Shown: positions 13,611 to 21,731, counted from the stretch's first letter. The stretch is 41,151 bases of DNA from Candidatus Omnitrophota bacterium (GCA_023247725.1 JAHFFW010000022.1:1-41151), one strand, 5' to 3'. Program-made: numbers and translations. The notes: generated by a model not told the origin, from the letters alone.

Positions 13611-14935
13611 CGCTCACCCGTGAGGTTGAGATAATCCCGAAATTCCAATTGTCCTTTGACATCGGCGCGGGCCTGGGAGATCCGTTGGCTCAAATGCGGA
13701 TGAGTTCGCCAATAGCTGAAGGGACGGCCCGGTTCCTTGTCTTCTTCCGCCTTGAGGATGGCTAAGGCCTCCCCCATTCCGGCGGGATTAAAACCGGCCT
13801 TGCGCGCATATTTGATTCCAAGTTGGTCAGCCTGGAACTCATCTTGTTGCGAGTATTCCAGGAAAACCGAAGTAAAGGCAGCATCAAGACCCGGCGCCAT
13901 CTGGGCATTGCCTGATCCGATGGTCGCGATTTGCAAAAGGGTATAACCGTACATCGATTGCAATTTTTTGATCGCGTGCCGCGCCGTGATATGACCCACT
14001 TCATGACCAATGACGCCAGCCAGCTGATCGTCGGTTTTCAATTTGTCCAGCAAGCCTTTAAAGACATACACGTAACCGCCGGGAAGACTGACGGCGTTCA
14101 ATTTATCTTCGTCAATAACTCGAATGGAGTAAACCAATTCCTGGCGGTCGCACACAGCCACAATGCAATCGAGGATCCGCTGCACACGTTCGTTCGTGTC
14201 CACATCCTCGACATATTTGTAATGTTTGTCGAATTGCCGGGAAAGGGAATTACCAATGGAAACTTCTTTATCGGTTCCATACAGCAGGGTTTCGTGCTTC
14301 CCCGTCGCCAGATTATATTCGGTAGCGCATCCGAAGAGACCGAGGAGCAGGACCAAACCTAAAAGATGCACTCCCATTTTCTTGAGCATTTGAAATAACT
14401 TCGCCATCGGAAGCCCGATGACATTGAAATAACAGCCTTCAATCCGCCGGATAAAAAGCGCCCCATGGCCTTCAATATCAAAACCTCCCGCCTTATCCAA
14501 AGGAGACACTTTGTTGTGATAACGCTCGATTTCCTCATTGGACAAATGCGTCATGAACACCTTGGTTTTTTCGTAATCGACCATTTGCCGGCCGGTCTGC
14601 GTATCGATGACCGCCAGACCCGTATAAACCCAATGCGGTTGGGCAAAAAGTCGCCGGAGAATCCGTTGGGCTTCCTTGAGGTCTTTGGGTTTACCCACGA
14701 TCGTTTTCCCTCCCAGATACACCAGCGTGTCGGCCCCGATCACGATGGAATCGGTTGTGCGTCCGGCGACATCCGTGGCCTTTTGCAAGGCATTTTCCTT
14801 CACCAGATCCGCGCAGGTGGTGCGGATTCTGGACTTTTCCCGGATATGGCTTGGCTCGACGCACAATGGAATCCCGAGACGTTTTAACAAATTCTGTCTC
14901 TGGACGGACGCCGAGGCCAAAATAATTTTTTTCAT
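13607..14935 (-). CDS. Maf nucleotide pyrophosphatase fused in frame to a lipoprotein M48 metallopeptidase
   Basis: One 442-codon frame encodes two normally separate proteins. Residues 1-180 are a complete Maf domain (ILASASVQRQNLLKRLGI, catalytic Asp69 in GADTLV, IVGKP, DKAGGFDIEGHGALFIRRIEGCYFNVIGLP), which hydrolyses non-canonical nucleoside triphosphates in the cytoplasm. Residues 187-442 are a YfgC/LoiP-like M48 zinc peptidase with its own lipoprotein signal (GVHLLGLVLLLGLFGC, lipobox Cys203), HEVGH zinc site (311-315) and DEFQAD third ligand. A cytoplasmic domain in front of a secretion signal is topologically odd. Internal Met codons at 177, 183 and 187 (14407, 14389, 14377) could start the lipoprotein separately, but none has a clear Shine-Dalgarno. 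It is preceded by pyrE and followed by an ATGA overlap with the DUF192 gene. Confidence 0.9.
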   Translation of the reverse strand: MKKIILASASVQRQNLLKRLGIPLCVEPSHIREKSRIRTTCADLVKENALQKATDVAGRTTDSIVIGADTLVYLGGKTIVGKPKDLKEAQRILRRLFAQPHWVYTGLAVIDTQTGRQMVDYEKTKVFMTHLSNEEIERYHNKVSPLDKAGGFDIEGHGALFIRRIEGCYFNVIGLPMAKLFQMLKKMGVHLLGLVLLLGLFGCATEYNLATGKHETLLYGTDKEVSIGNSLSRQFDKHYKYVEDVDTNERVQRILDCIVAVCDRQELVYSIRVIDEDKLNAVSLPGGYVYVFKGLLDKLKTDDQLAGVIGHEVGHITARHAIKKLQSMYGYTLLQIATIGSGNAQMAPGLDAAFTSVFLEYSQQDEFQADQLGIKYARKAGFNPAGMGEALAILKAEEDKEPGRPFSYWRTHPHLSQRISQARADVKGQLEFRDYLNLTGER

Positions 14936-14945
14936 GCGTTGGTCA

Positions 14946-15500
14946 CTAAAAAAATTCGGAGGCCTTAAAAAGCGAAATCAAAGGACAGCCTTTCTGGGCC
15001 AGTGCCTCCTCAGCGCCTTCCTGCCGATCAACAATACAGAGGGCCTTAAGCGGTTTTATTCCAAGGGCCTTCAACACATCAATGGATTGTACAAAGGCCT
15101 GTCCCGTCGTTGCCACATCATCGATGAGAACAACCCGGGCCTGCGGTGACAACAATGGTCCCTCGACCTGCTGCTGTTTTCCGTGCGGTTTGGGGGCTTT
15201 GCGGACAATAAAGGTATTGATCGGCTTCTTGGCTTGATAGCTTAAAACCCCAATGGCGCCCAGAAAAGGATCTGCCCCCAAGGTGGGTCCACCCATCGCG
15301 TCAAAGGGTTCGTCTTTTAATTTTTCCAAAATGAGTTTGGCGCACAAATAAACGCCTTCGGCGTTCAATGTTACCCGTCGGGCGTCAATATAATAATCGC
15401 TGGTCTTGCCGGAAGAGAGAACGATTTTTTCTTTGAATAAGGCCATCTGTTTCAACATCTCGCGCAATCGGGCCTTGTCCGGGTTCAAGTCGGGCTTCAT
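14946..15500 (-). CDS. pyrE: Orotate phosphoribosyltransferase
   Basis: This 184-residue protein converts orotate and PRPP to orotidine monophosphate, the fifth step of UMP synthesis. It shows the OPRT pattern: LSSGKTSDYYIDARRVTL near the N-terminus (substrate loop), GGPTLGADPF, RKAPKPHGKQQQVEG (catalytic flexible loop Lys) and the PRPP-binding motif VVLIDDVATTGQA. The ATG overlaps the stop of the upstream small secreted protein by four bases (ATGA). Downstream, ten bases separate it from maf. Length is at the short end of the family (usually 180-215). Confidence 0.95.
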   Translation of the reverse strand: MKPDLNPDKARLREMLKQMALFKEKIVLSSGKTSDYYIDARRVTLNAEGVYLCAKLILEKLKDEPFDAMGGPTLGADPFLGAIGVLSYQAKKPINTFIVRKAPKPHGKQQQVEGPLLSPQARVVLIDDVATTGQAFVQSIDVLKALGIKPLKALCIVDRQEGAEEALAQKGCPLISLFKASEFF

Positions 15501-15853
15501 CGTTTTTGGATATTCAAACTCATTTCATCGTGATCGAGGCGAGGGGCTTTCAATTTGCGTTCGTCAATTTCTTCCAAAAGAAGGATTTTATACCGCAGAA
15601 GATTTTTATAATTTTCGTATTCCTGGGGTTTAAAGCCGGAGGTCCGGTGAAAGGCCTCGACGGCCTTGAGCTCGACCAGCACGTTGATGTAGCTGTCCAA
15701 CAGATCCTGGTCGGCTAGCTTGTCAATCGCGCCGCGATCCAGAATCTCAATCTGGCTTTCGAAAGCGGCCTGGACAAGCGGGGCTGAGGCATTGAGAGTG
15801 GCTAAAACGGTGAGGATTAGTGCCATTGCTAGAAAAATCGATCGATGATTCAT
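15497..15853 (-). CDS. Small secreted helical protein of unknown function
   Basis: This 118-residue protein starts at ATG 15853, chosen because an AAGGAGG ribosome-binding site lies five bases upstream. An upstream in-frame start would add 19 residues without such a site. A signal peptide (MNHRSIFLAMALILTVLATL through VQA-AF) precedes a mature domain of about 85 residues, rich in Glu, Lys and Leu and probably helical or coiled coil (LLDSYINVLVELKAVEAF, NLLRYKILLLEEIDERKL). I do not recognise a family. It is coupled to pyrE by an ATGA overlap and heads a pyrE-maf/M48-DUF192-kinase-receiver series. Confidence 0.75.
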   Translation of the reverse strand: MNHRSIFLAMALILTVLATLNASAPLVQAAFESQIEILDRGAIDKLADQDLLDSYINVLVELKAVEAFHRTSGFKPQEYENYKNLLRYKILLLEEIDERKLKAPRLDHDEMSLNIQKR

Positions 15854-15954
15854 TGGGTCCTCCTTCTTCTCTGCTTCTCTTAAGTTGAATGATTCCCGGA
15901 TGCAAAACAAGGGGTATTATACGACGGTGGTCGGGGCGTGACAATTTATTTCTA

Positions 15955-16102
15955 GGGTATAGGGTGATGGGTATAGGGTATAGGCGGAATAGATATTGTA
16001 AGACCGCCGGAAAAGGAAATTCTTTAAAACCTTTTGGTCGTTTGAAATTTGGATTTTGGATTTGTTTGGAATTTGGTCATTGTAAATCTATCCGCTATCC
16101 GC
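15955..16102. repeat. Heptad-periodic inverted repeat (GGGTATA / TATCCGC)
   Basis: Left arm GGGTATA, GGGTGAT, GGGTATA, GGGTATA, GGCGGAA (15955-15989). Right arm TATCCGC, TATCCGC (16089-16102), the complement of the GCGGATA-like phase. Between them, about 16050-16078, the word TTTGGA(A) repeats at a similar period. The array fills the 250-base gap between the FAD-oxidase stop and the secreted-protein gene. Confidence 0.8.
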
Positions 16103-16104
16103 TG

Positions 16105-17580
16105 CTACGGAAGTTCCTCCCGAAACATCTCCCGGTAATGCCGATACCAGTCGCTCTGAAAACGTTCCGTCGGGTCGTACTTTAATTTCAATTTCAAAAA
16201 ATCCACGAATTGCGGATAACAGGCCAAGACCTGCTCCTTGGTCGCCCAGCGATGATAGGTCAAATAATAGCTTCCCTTAAACTCGATGGCGCGGTCAATG
16301 AGGCGGCGAAAATGTTCCTGCGCCTCTTTGATTCCTTCCGGGGTATGCTCCACATGCAGATTTAAAATGACGCAAATAAAATTCTTTCTGGCCCAGGCCA
16401 AAAAACTTTCCTTATCCTCTTCAATCCAGCGGACGGTGCCATAGATGAGCGGGACATTGTATTTCAAAAAATCCTGACGCACTGCCTCCATAAAATCCAC
16501 GAGCTGATCGCGGGGGACATAAATCTCGGTGATCATCTCCGATCCCGGATGGGTGGATTTGAGCTGCTGATCGACGAGTGTATGATAATTCTCGATATAG
16601 GTTGCCAAGTCGGCTGTGTCCGACCAATAGATCTGCCCGGCGGTTTTGAGGTAATACCGGGAATATTTTTGGTAAGCCTCGGCAGGATTTGTATGAGCCA
16701 GGTAATATAATTGCCGCTAATCCGAATCAGTTTGTTTCAGAGGATTGGCGGTCAAAGGAGTCGCGTGATCCACCGGCGCATACGTAGGAAATATTCCTTC
16801 GCGCATGAAATTCTCGGAGATCTTGTCAGTCGAATACTGAAAGTCTCCGTACAGATATCCGGCCTTGATCCGTTCTTGAAACTTTTCGACAAGATTGTTG
16901 ATGGAAATGATCTCCACATCGCGGCGGACTCTCATCCTTGTTCCCAACCGCAATTGAATCTGAGTAATCACCCCGAACAATCCATAACCGCCGATGACTA
17001 AACGAAAAAGCTCGGGGTTGTGCCGGCGACTGCAGCGCTTCATTTTTCCGTCGGCATCAATCAACAAAAATGATTCCACCTGGTCAATGATCGGTTTGCA
17101 GGTCAATGCCCGGCCGTGGGCGTTGGCCGACAATGCGCCGCCGATGCTCAGGCGACTGGTCCCGGTTTGCTTTTGGATAATTCCCCATTGGTGGCGATCG
17201 CCTTCTTGCGCCTTGAGTAGATATCCCACCAATTCCGGCCATTGGATTCCGGCCTCCACTTCAATCATTCCCCGACGGCGATCAAAGGCTAGGATCTCAT
17301 TCATTCGGCTCATATCAATGAGGAACGTGCCAGCTCCGAACTGTTGGCCTCCCATGGCATGGCGTCCGGCGCAGATGCTGACGGCCAGATGCCCTCGTTT
17401 GGCCTGCTTGATGAGGGCAATGACCTCGGCCGTCAATTCAGGGTAATGAATGCTGTGAACCGTTGTTTCATTGAGGGCCGAATGAACATCATTAACAACC
17501 GGATTTATTTGCGCCAGCACCGGCGAGGAAAGCATTGCTGCGATCAAAAGACCGGCAAAGACTAAAGAAATTTTTTTCAT
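16105..17580 (-). pseudogene. Secreted FAD-linked oxidase interrupted by one in-frame TAG
   Basis: From ATG 17580 the frame encodes a signal peptide (MKKISLVFAGLLIAAMLSSPVLAQ), then an FAD-binding (PCMH-type) domain: SICAGRHAMGGQQFGAGTFLIDMSRMN, EVEAGIQWPEL, QTGTSRLSIGGALSANAHGR, VIGGYGLFGVITQIQLRLG. After 287 codons a TAG occurs at 16717-16719. The same frame continues without gap for 203 codons (RQLYYLAHTNPAEAYQKYS..., TEIYVPRDQ, HVEHTPEGIKEAQEHF, YPQFVDFLKLKLKYDPTERFQS) to a second TAG at 16105. The second part is the normal C-terminal half of this oxidase family. Without the internal TAG the protein would be 491 residues. Because TAG also ends this gene and others here, a nonsense mutation (perhaps TGG to TAG) is more likely than recoding. 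The ATG overlaps the stop of the upstream membrane-protein gene. Confidence 0.85.
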
Positions 17581-18236
17581 TGCATTGTTTCTCGGGGAAA
17601 AGGTTTGAGAGCTTGACCGCAAAAGAATAACAGCGCGAACGAGGCCATCAGAAACAGATGATAAATCGTGTTGTGGTTCAAATACACGGGATCCCAGGCC
17701 AGCCGCGCATTTTGGATGTACGACCCCGCTAAAGCCAAAAGTAATCCGGCAACACCCAGGAATGCCGTCCCCTGTTTTGTTTGAACCCCAAGCTGGCCAA
17801 GCACGACGAGCAAAAAGACAACGGCCGGTAAATAATTGGCGATGACAAACAGGTAATCCGGGAGGAAGAAGAGGACGAGCGGGATATAAAGACTCAATTG
17901 CACAACCGATAATCGCCGCAGGATCTGATTCCATCGAGCCTCTGGATAGATGGCCGCGCTCGCCTGCCAAAGCCCGAAGATCGCTGGGCCGATGGCCAAT
18001 AAAATCCATCGCCAAAGGATTTTAAAACCCCAGGACGAGCGGGCTGAAAAATAGGCGTGGACCATCGCTCCTAAAAGGGCGGCCCAGCCGCTGGAATGAA
18101 AAAACAGGACCAGCGACGAGCGGAAATAGTTGGAGGGCGTTTTGCGCACCAAGAGCCAGGCGAATAAAAAATTCTCAATGGATAAAAAAAAGTTGGTCAA
18201 GGCCACAATAGAATCGGCGTTGGTCATAGATTTCAT
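17577..18236 (-). CDS. Multi-pass membrane protein (DUF6962-like)
   Basis: From ATG 18236 this is a 219-residue protein with about seven hydrophobic segments (e.g. VALTNFFLSIENFLFAWLLV, WILLAIGPAIFGLWQA, LVLFFLPDYLFVIANYL, VVFLLVVLGQLGV, TIYHLFLMASFALLFFCG). It resembles 7TM proteins of unknown function of the DUF6962 type; the assignment is tentative. An upstream in-frame start at 18296 is rejected because it would translate the REP palindromes. The stop overlaps the ATG of the secreted FAD-oxidase gene (ATGA), so the two were made together. A membrane partner, such as an electron acceptor, for the oxidase is possible but not shown. No heme- or quinone-binding signature is obvious. Confidence 0.7.
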   Translation of the reverse strand: MKSMTNADSIVALTNFFLSIENFLFAWLLVRKTPSNYFRSSLVLFFHSSGWAALLGAMVHAYFSARSSWGFKILWRWILLAIGPAIFGLWQASAAIYPEARWNQILRRLSVVQLSLYIPLVLFFLPDYLFVIANYLPAVVFLLVVLGQLGVQTKQGTAFLGVAGLLLALAGSYIQNARLAWDPVYLNHNTIYHLFLMASFALLFFCGQALKPFPRETMQ

Positions 18237-18252
18237 TGCTACGGTAGCCACC

Positions 18253-18310
18253 CTCTCACCCCGGGAGTGAGAGAAGCGCATAAATGATGCTCTCACTCCC
18301 GGGGTGAGAG
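18253..18310. repeat. Doublet of CTCTCAC...GTGAGAG palindromes in opposite orientation
   Basis: Copy 1 (18253-18273) is the exact reverse complement of copy 2 (18290-18310), with 16 bases between. Each is a 7-base-arm palindrome around a CCCGGG centre. Copy 2 is identical over 21 bases to the one at 5163-5186. Head-to-head pairing is reminiscent of REP doublets (BIMEs). Confidence 0.8.
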
Positions 18311-18395
18311 GGACCGATAAAAAATTTTCCAGGCATAAAATAAAATGGTCAGGGCAACGAAGAAATTCGGATTGGCCATTGGTAATTTAAGATTA

Positions 18396-18440
18396 CGCGG
18401 GGGGCGGCCCCGTAAATCATTTGCGGGGCCGCCCCCCGCG
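18396..18440. other. Very stable GC-only hairpin
   Basis: Perfect 17-base arms CGCGGGGGGCGGCCCCG (18396-18412) and complement (18424-18440) around an 11-base loop. No T-tract on either side, so it is not a classic terminator. It lies between the minus-strand membrane-protein region and the divergent comF, and shares the GGGGCCGCC core with terminators at 3233 and 21663. The rest of the 18311-18478 gap holds only a 28-codon frame of doubtful value. Confidence 0.75.
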
Positions 18441-18478
18441 CGAATTGACTTTCCACCAAATCCTGTTAAGATGGGCCC

Positions 18479-19198
18479 GTGATCAAAACGCTCGCGCAGG
18501 GCTTTTGTGATCTCCTCTACCCTCACAATTGTATTATCTGCCAAAAATATTTAAAGGGCCATCTTAAAACTGACATCTTTTGTCCAGGCTGCCGGAGTCT
18601 GTGGATCGCCAACCCGCCGCCTTTTTGCGTTGTGTGCCCGCGGCATTGCCTAAAGCCTGGTTCCTGCTGTTCCGATTGCCACCGTCGCCCTCCTTTTTTC
18701 GACCGCGCCTGGTCCGCATTCCTTTATGAAGGGCCTCTGCGCCGGCTGCTCCATGAATTCAAATATGGGCAAAAAACATTTTTGCGGCATGAGTTTGGCA
18801 AGGCGCTGATTGATTTCGTCCAAACCTATGCCCTGCCCATCGAATCCCACGATTACATCATTCCCATCCCTTTACATTCAACCCGGCTGCGCGAACGCGG
18901 ATACAATCAGGCCCAGCTTTTGGCAGAAATGATCGGCCGCCGGTTTGAACTTCCGCTTTTATCGAACAGGCTGCTTCGCCGGCATTTTACCCGCTATCAA
19001 GCGACGGTCAAACCAAAAGAACGCTGGACAAACCTAAAAGGCGCCTTTACAATAAGCCAACCTCGGGAGCTCTTTGGAAAATCGGTTCTTCTCGTCGACG
19101 ATTTGTTAACCACCGGCGCTACGGTTTCGGAGGCCGCGCTTTTGCTCAAGATGGCTGGGGCGAGGCGGGTTGATGTTCTGACGCTCGCCGTTGCATAA
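18479..19198 (+). CDS. ComF-family amidophosphoribosyltransferase-like protein
   Basis: This 239-residue protein has the ComF architecture: an N-terminal zinc-ribbon with CxxC pairs (CIICQKYL, CPGC, CVVCPRHC, CCSDC), then a phosphoribosyltransferase-fold domain with IIPIPLHSTRLRERGYNQAQLLAE and the PRPP-type motif VLLVDDLLTTGATVSEAA. In naturally competent bacteria ComF helps import of single-stranded DNA. In others the role is unclear, and no competence machinery is seen here. The start is GTG 18479 with little spacing from the hairpin upstream. A 225-base repeat-filled gap separates it from lptF. Confidence 0.9.
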   Translation: MIKTLAQGFCDLLYPHNCIICQKYLKGHLKTDIFCPGCRSLWIANPPPFCVVCPRHCLKPGSCCSDCHRRPPFFDRAWSAFLYEGPLRRLLHEFKYGQKTFLRHEFGKALIDFVQTYALPIESHDYIIPIPLHSTRLRERGYNQAQLLAEMIGRRFELPLLSNRLLRRHFTRYQATVKPKERWTNLKGAFTISQPRELFGKSVLLVDDLLTTGATVSEAALLLKMAGARRVDVLTLAVA

Positions 19199-19217
19199 AC
19201 ATTCTGGGCTCCTCGTG

Positions 19218-19399
19218 CCCAGCATCCAACTCCCGGCTATCGTAACACTGGGAGCTTGGGGCTGGGTGACAAGTAAATATCAAGGACTAGGAACAGGGAG
19301 CCATTCTCGCTAAAATTAAAACGCTGCGTTCTCATGCCAAGCAAGCAGCTCCCGGTGCTGAACATCTACTGCTTGGAGCCTGGCGCTGGGAGCTGGACG
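19218..19399. repeat. Two successive heptad-periodic inverted repeats (CTGGGAG family)
   Basis: First palindrome: CCCAGCA-TCCAACT-CCCGGCT (19218-19238) against CTGGGAG-CTTGGGG-CTGGGTG (19248-19268). Second: CCAAGCA-AGCAGCT-CCCGGTG (19337-19357) against CTTGGAG-CCTGGCG-CTGGGAG-CTGGACG (19372-19399). The strict 7-base phasing holds in both. GCCATTCTCGCT follows both palindromes (about 19300 and 19399), so the unit appears duplicated. It occupies the comF-lptF gap. Confidence 0.85.
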
Positions 19400-19423
19400 C
19401 CATTCTCGCTTTACTCGATCATC

Positions 19424-20515
19424 ATGCGAATCCTGCGTAATTATATCCTCGCTGAATGCGTCATCCCTTTTTTTTTGTCCCTGGGGGTTTTGACCTGCGT
19501 TTTTCTTTTGGGAAATCTGATCCAACTGGCGAACCTCGTCATCAATAAGGGAGTGAGTCTGACCGCCATAGGAGCGGTCTTCGTTTTGTACATTCCGCTG
19601 CTTCTGGGTTACACCCTGCCCATTTCGTGTCTGACCGCCATCATCCTCGCTTTCAGCCGGCTATCGGCGGACAATGAAATCCTCGCGATGCGCTCAAACG
19701 GCCTCAATCTACGGCATCTTTTGGGGCCGCTTTTTGTCGTCGGGATTATGTTCAGCCTCATATTGATTTTACTGAACGAACGCCTTATTCCTTACGCCCA
19801 TTTCGAGCAAAGAAAGGTCCTCAAAGAGGTGGGCATAAAAAATCCCACGGCGGCGCTGGAGGCCGGAACGTTCATCAATGCCTTCAAGGACCAGATCCTT
19901 TTCATCTACCGGATCGATGGCAGTCGGATGTATAACGTCCGCATCTATCAGCCTCAGCCCAACGACAAACCAACGCGCACCATCATCGCCCGCGAAGGTG
20001 AATTCACGCCGGTGCCCGGCGAGGATAAGATCAAGCTCAAACTGATCGATGGGACCTCCGATGAGCCCAATTTGAAAAATCCCGACAGCTTTTACAAGCT
20101 CAATTTCCGTACCTATTTCATGACGCTGGATCTGTCCCAAAAGGCCGAAAGCCTGGACAAAAAGCCCAAGAGCATGACCTTCAGTGAATTGAACGCCAAG
20201 ATTGCGGAGATGGACATGCTCTTGATTGATCCCTCACCCCTGGTGACCGAGTTTCACCGGAAAATCTCCTGGTCGTTTTCGGCGCTGGTCTTTATCCTTC
20301 TGGGATTTCCCCTGGCCATCATCACCCACCGACGGGAAAAAAGCGCCAATATGGTCATGGCGATTTTATGCGCCGCCCTTTACTACCTGATATCGCTCGG
20401 GTGCGAGGCCTTGAGCATTCAGAATATCACCCCTCCCGCCCTGACCATGTGGGTGCCCAATATCCTGGGAGCTGGCGCGGCCCTGTTTCTCAACTACCGC
20501 CTATGCGCATCATAG
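19424..20515 (+). CDS. lptF: LPS export permease LptF
   Basis: Taken from ATG 19424 this is a 363-residue YjgP/YjgQ-family permease with the family layout: three N-terminal membrane helices (CVIPFFLSLGVLTCVFLLGN, FVLYIPLLLGYTLPISCLTAIILAF, FVVGIMFSLILILLNERLIP), a periplasmic beta-jellyroll domain (about 130-265) and three C-terminal helices. LptF and LptG form the membrane part of the ABC exporter that extracts LPS from the inner membrane and feeds the Lpt bridge; the LptB ATPase is not here. An in-frame ATG at 19334 would add 30 residues read from the repeat and is rejected. It overlaps lptG by 13 bases. It sits first and keeps the ERLIPYA-type boundary motif; the F/G naming is by order. 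Confidence 0.87.
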   Translation: MRILRNYILAECVIPFFLSLGVLTCVFLLGNLIQLANLVINKGVSLTAIGAVFVLYIPLLLGYTLPISCLTAIILAFSRLSADNEILAMRSNGLNLRHLLGPLFVVGIMFSLILILLNERLIPYAHFEQRKVLKEVGIKNPTAALEAGTFINAFKDQILFIYRIDGSRMYNVRIYQPQPNDKPTRTIIAREGEFTPVPGEDKIKLKLIDGTSDEPNLKNPDSFYKLNFRTYFMTLDLSQKAESLDKKPKSMTFSELNAKIAEMDMLLIDPSPLVTEFHRKISWSFSALVFILLGFPLAIITHRREKSANMVMAILCAALYYLISLGCEALSIQNITPPALTMWVPNILGAGAALFLNYRLCAS

Positions 20516-21609
20516 ACCGATCCATCTCCACTTCCATCGTGCGGATCTTCGCGGGAACGATCCTGATCTTTTCGCTGTTATATGTCCTTATTGACCTCGC
20601 GGCCAACCTCACCGAAATCATTGACCGCAAAGTGCCCCTCGATGTCCTCATTCAATATTACAGCTCCTTTTTTCCCATTATCCTCGTCCAAACCTCGACG
20701 ATCGCGTGCCTCATCGCCACCTTATTCACCTTCAGCGGCATGAATGGCCATAACGAGGTCATTGCGCTTCGCTGCGCGGGGCTCAACTTCTGGCAGATCA
20801 CCCGGCCGGCGATTGTCTTTGCGCTCGTCGTCGCCGCGGTCATCTTCTGGATCAACGAACATTACGTTCCTCACGCCACGATTGCCTCCGATGAAATCCG
20901 CAATGAAAACATCATCCTCAAATCCGATTCGGAAAATAAAAAGAAAGGCCAGATCAAATATCTGACCTTCTACGGCCTGCAAAACCGGCTGTACTTTATC
21001 GATCAGTTTGACCCCAACACCTTTGAGCTCGAGGGCATCACGATCATCGGCCAGGATGAAAACCAGAATCTCGCCGAGAAGATTGCGGCGTTAAAAGGCA
21101 AATGGACGGGAATTGCCTGGAAATTTTTTCAGTGCCAGGTGACGACCTTTGATCCGCAAGATTTCAGCAAGGCCAAGGAAATCAAATATTACAAGGAAAA
21201 GCTCATGGACATCAAAGAAACCCCGCAGGATTTCTTAAAGCAGCGCTTGAATGTCACCTCGATGAATCTCCAGCAATTGTCCGCCTATATTGGACGGTTT
21301 TCCAAAAGCGGGGCCACGAAGGCCTTGAATAATCTGCGCGTGGATCTGCATCAAAAGATCGCCTTTCCTTTCGCGACGATCGTGATTGTGCTCGTCGGTC
21401 TGCCTCTGGCCATGCTCACCGGCCGGCGCAAGGCGCTGACCTTTACCTCGCTTGGCATCGCGGTCCTCATTGGCTTTCTCTATCATGTGTTTAACGCGGT
21501 GGGTCTGGCCTTTGGCAAGGGCGGGTTATTTCCGCCCGTCTTTGCGGCGTGGCTGGCTCCGGCGGTGTTTTTCCTGGCGGGGATGATTTTGATCAGCAGT
21601 AAATTTTAG
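20503..21609 (+). CDS. lptG: LPS export permease LptG
   Basis: This 368-residue paralogue of LptF starts at ATG 20503 inside the end of lptF. It has the same 3+3 helix plan (IVRIFAGTILIFSLLYVLIDL, IILVQTSTIACLIATLFTFSGM, then KIAFPFATIVIVLVGLPLAMLTGR and two more C-terminal helices) and a central periplasmic domain. A typical small-residue pattern MNGHNEVIALRCAGLNFWQI marks the cytoplasmic coupling helix that contacts LptB. The pair confirms an LPS-containing outer membrane. It is followed by a strong terminator that also separates it from the convergent alr. Confidence 0.9.
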   Translation: MRIIDRSISTSIVRIFAGTILIFSLLYVLIDLAANLTEIIDRKVPLDVLIQYYSSFFPIILVQTSTIACLIATLFTFSGMNGHNEVIALRCAGLNFWQITRPAIVFALVVAAVIFWINEHYVPHATIASDEIRNENIILKSDSENKKKGQIKYLTFYGLQNRLYFIDQFDPNTFELEGITIIGQDENQNLAEKIAALKGKWTGIAWKFFQCQVTTFDPQDFSKAKEIKYYKEKLMDIKETPQDFLKQRLNVTSMNLQQLSAYIGRFSKSGATKALNNLRVDLHQKIAFPFATIVIVLVGLPLAMLTGRRKALTFTSLGIAVLIGFLYHVFNAVGLAFGKGGLFPPVFAAWLAPAVFFLAGMILISSKF

Positions 21610-21662
21610 CGCGGCGGGCAGAACGCCCATCGTCCCAAAATATGCGGATGGAGGAAATTGCG

Positions 21663-21711
21663 GGGGCCGGGGCCGCCCTCGAGAAGGAACCAGGCGGCCC
21701 CGGCCCCTTTT
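21663..21711 (+). terminator. Intrinsic terminator after lptG
   Basis: Perfect 15-base arms GGGGCCGGGGCCGCC (21663-21677) and complement (21693-21707), 15-base loop, then TTTTATTTT. It is strong in the plus direction. The minus side (for alr) lacks a T-tract. Core and loop length match the terminator at 3233. Confidence 0.92.
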
Positions 21712-21731
21712 ATTTTCCTATCCACTCTACG

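Noticed and set aside
16717-16719. Pyrrolysine or other TAG recoding in the FAD oxidase
   Set aside because: TAG terminates this same gene at 16105 and also aceF and the cyclase gene, and no pyl genes are seen. Readthrough is kept only as a remote option.
18293-18379. 28-residue hydrophobic frame (MANPNFFVALTILFYAWKIF...) on the minus strand
   Set aside because: No ribosome-binding site, it ends inside a REP palindrome, and hydrophobicity alone is not enough to call a gene.
19334-19423. Upstream start for lptF
   Set aside because: The added 30 residues come from the CTGGGAG repeat; family N-terminus starts at 19424.
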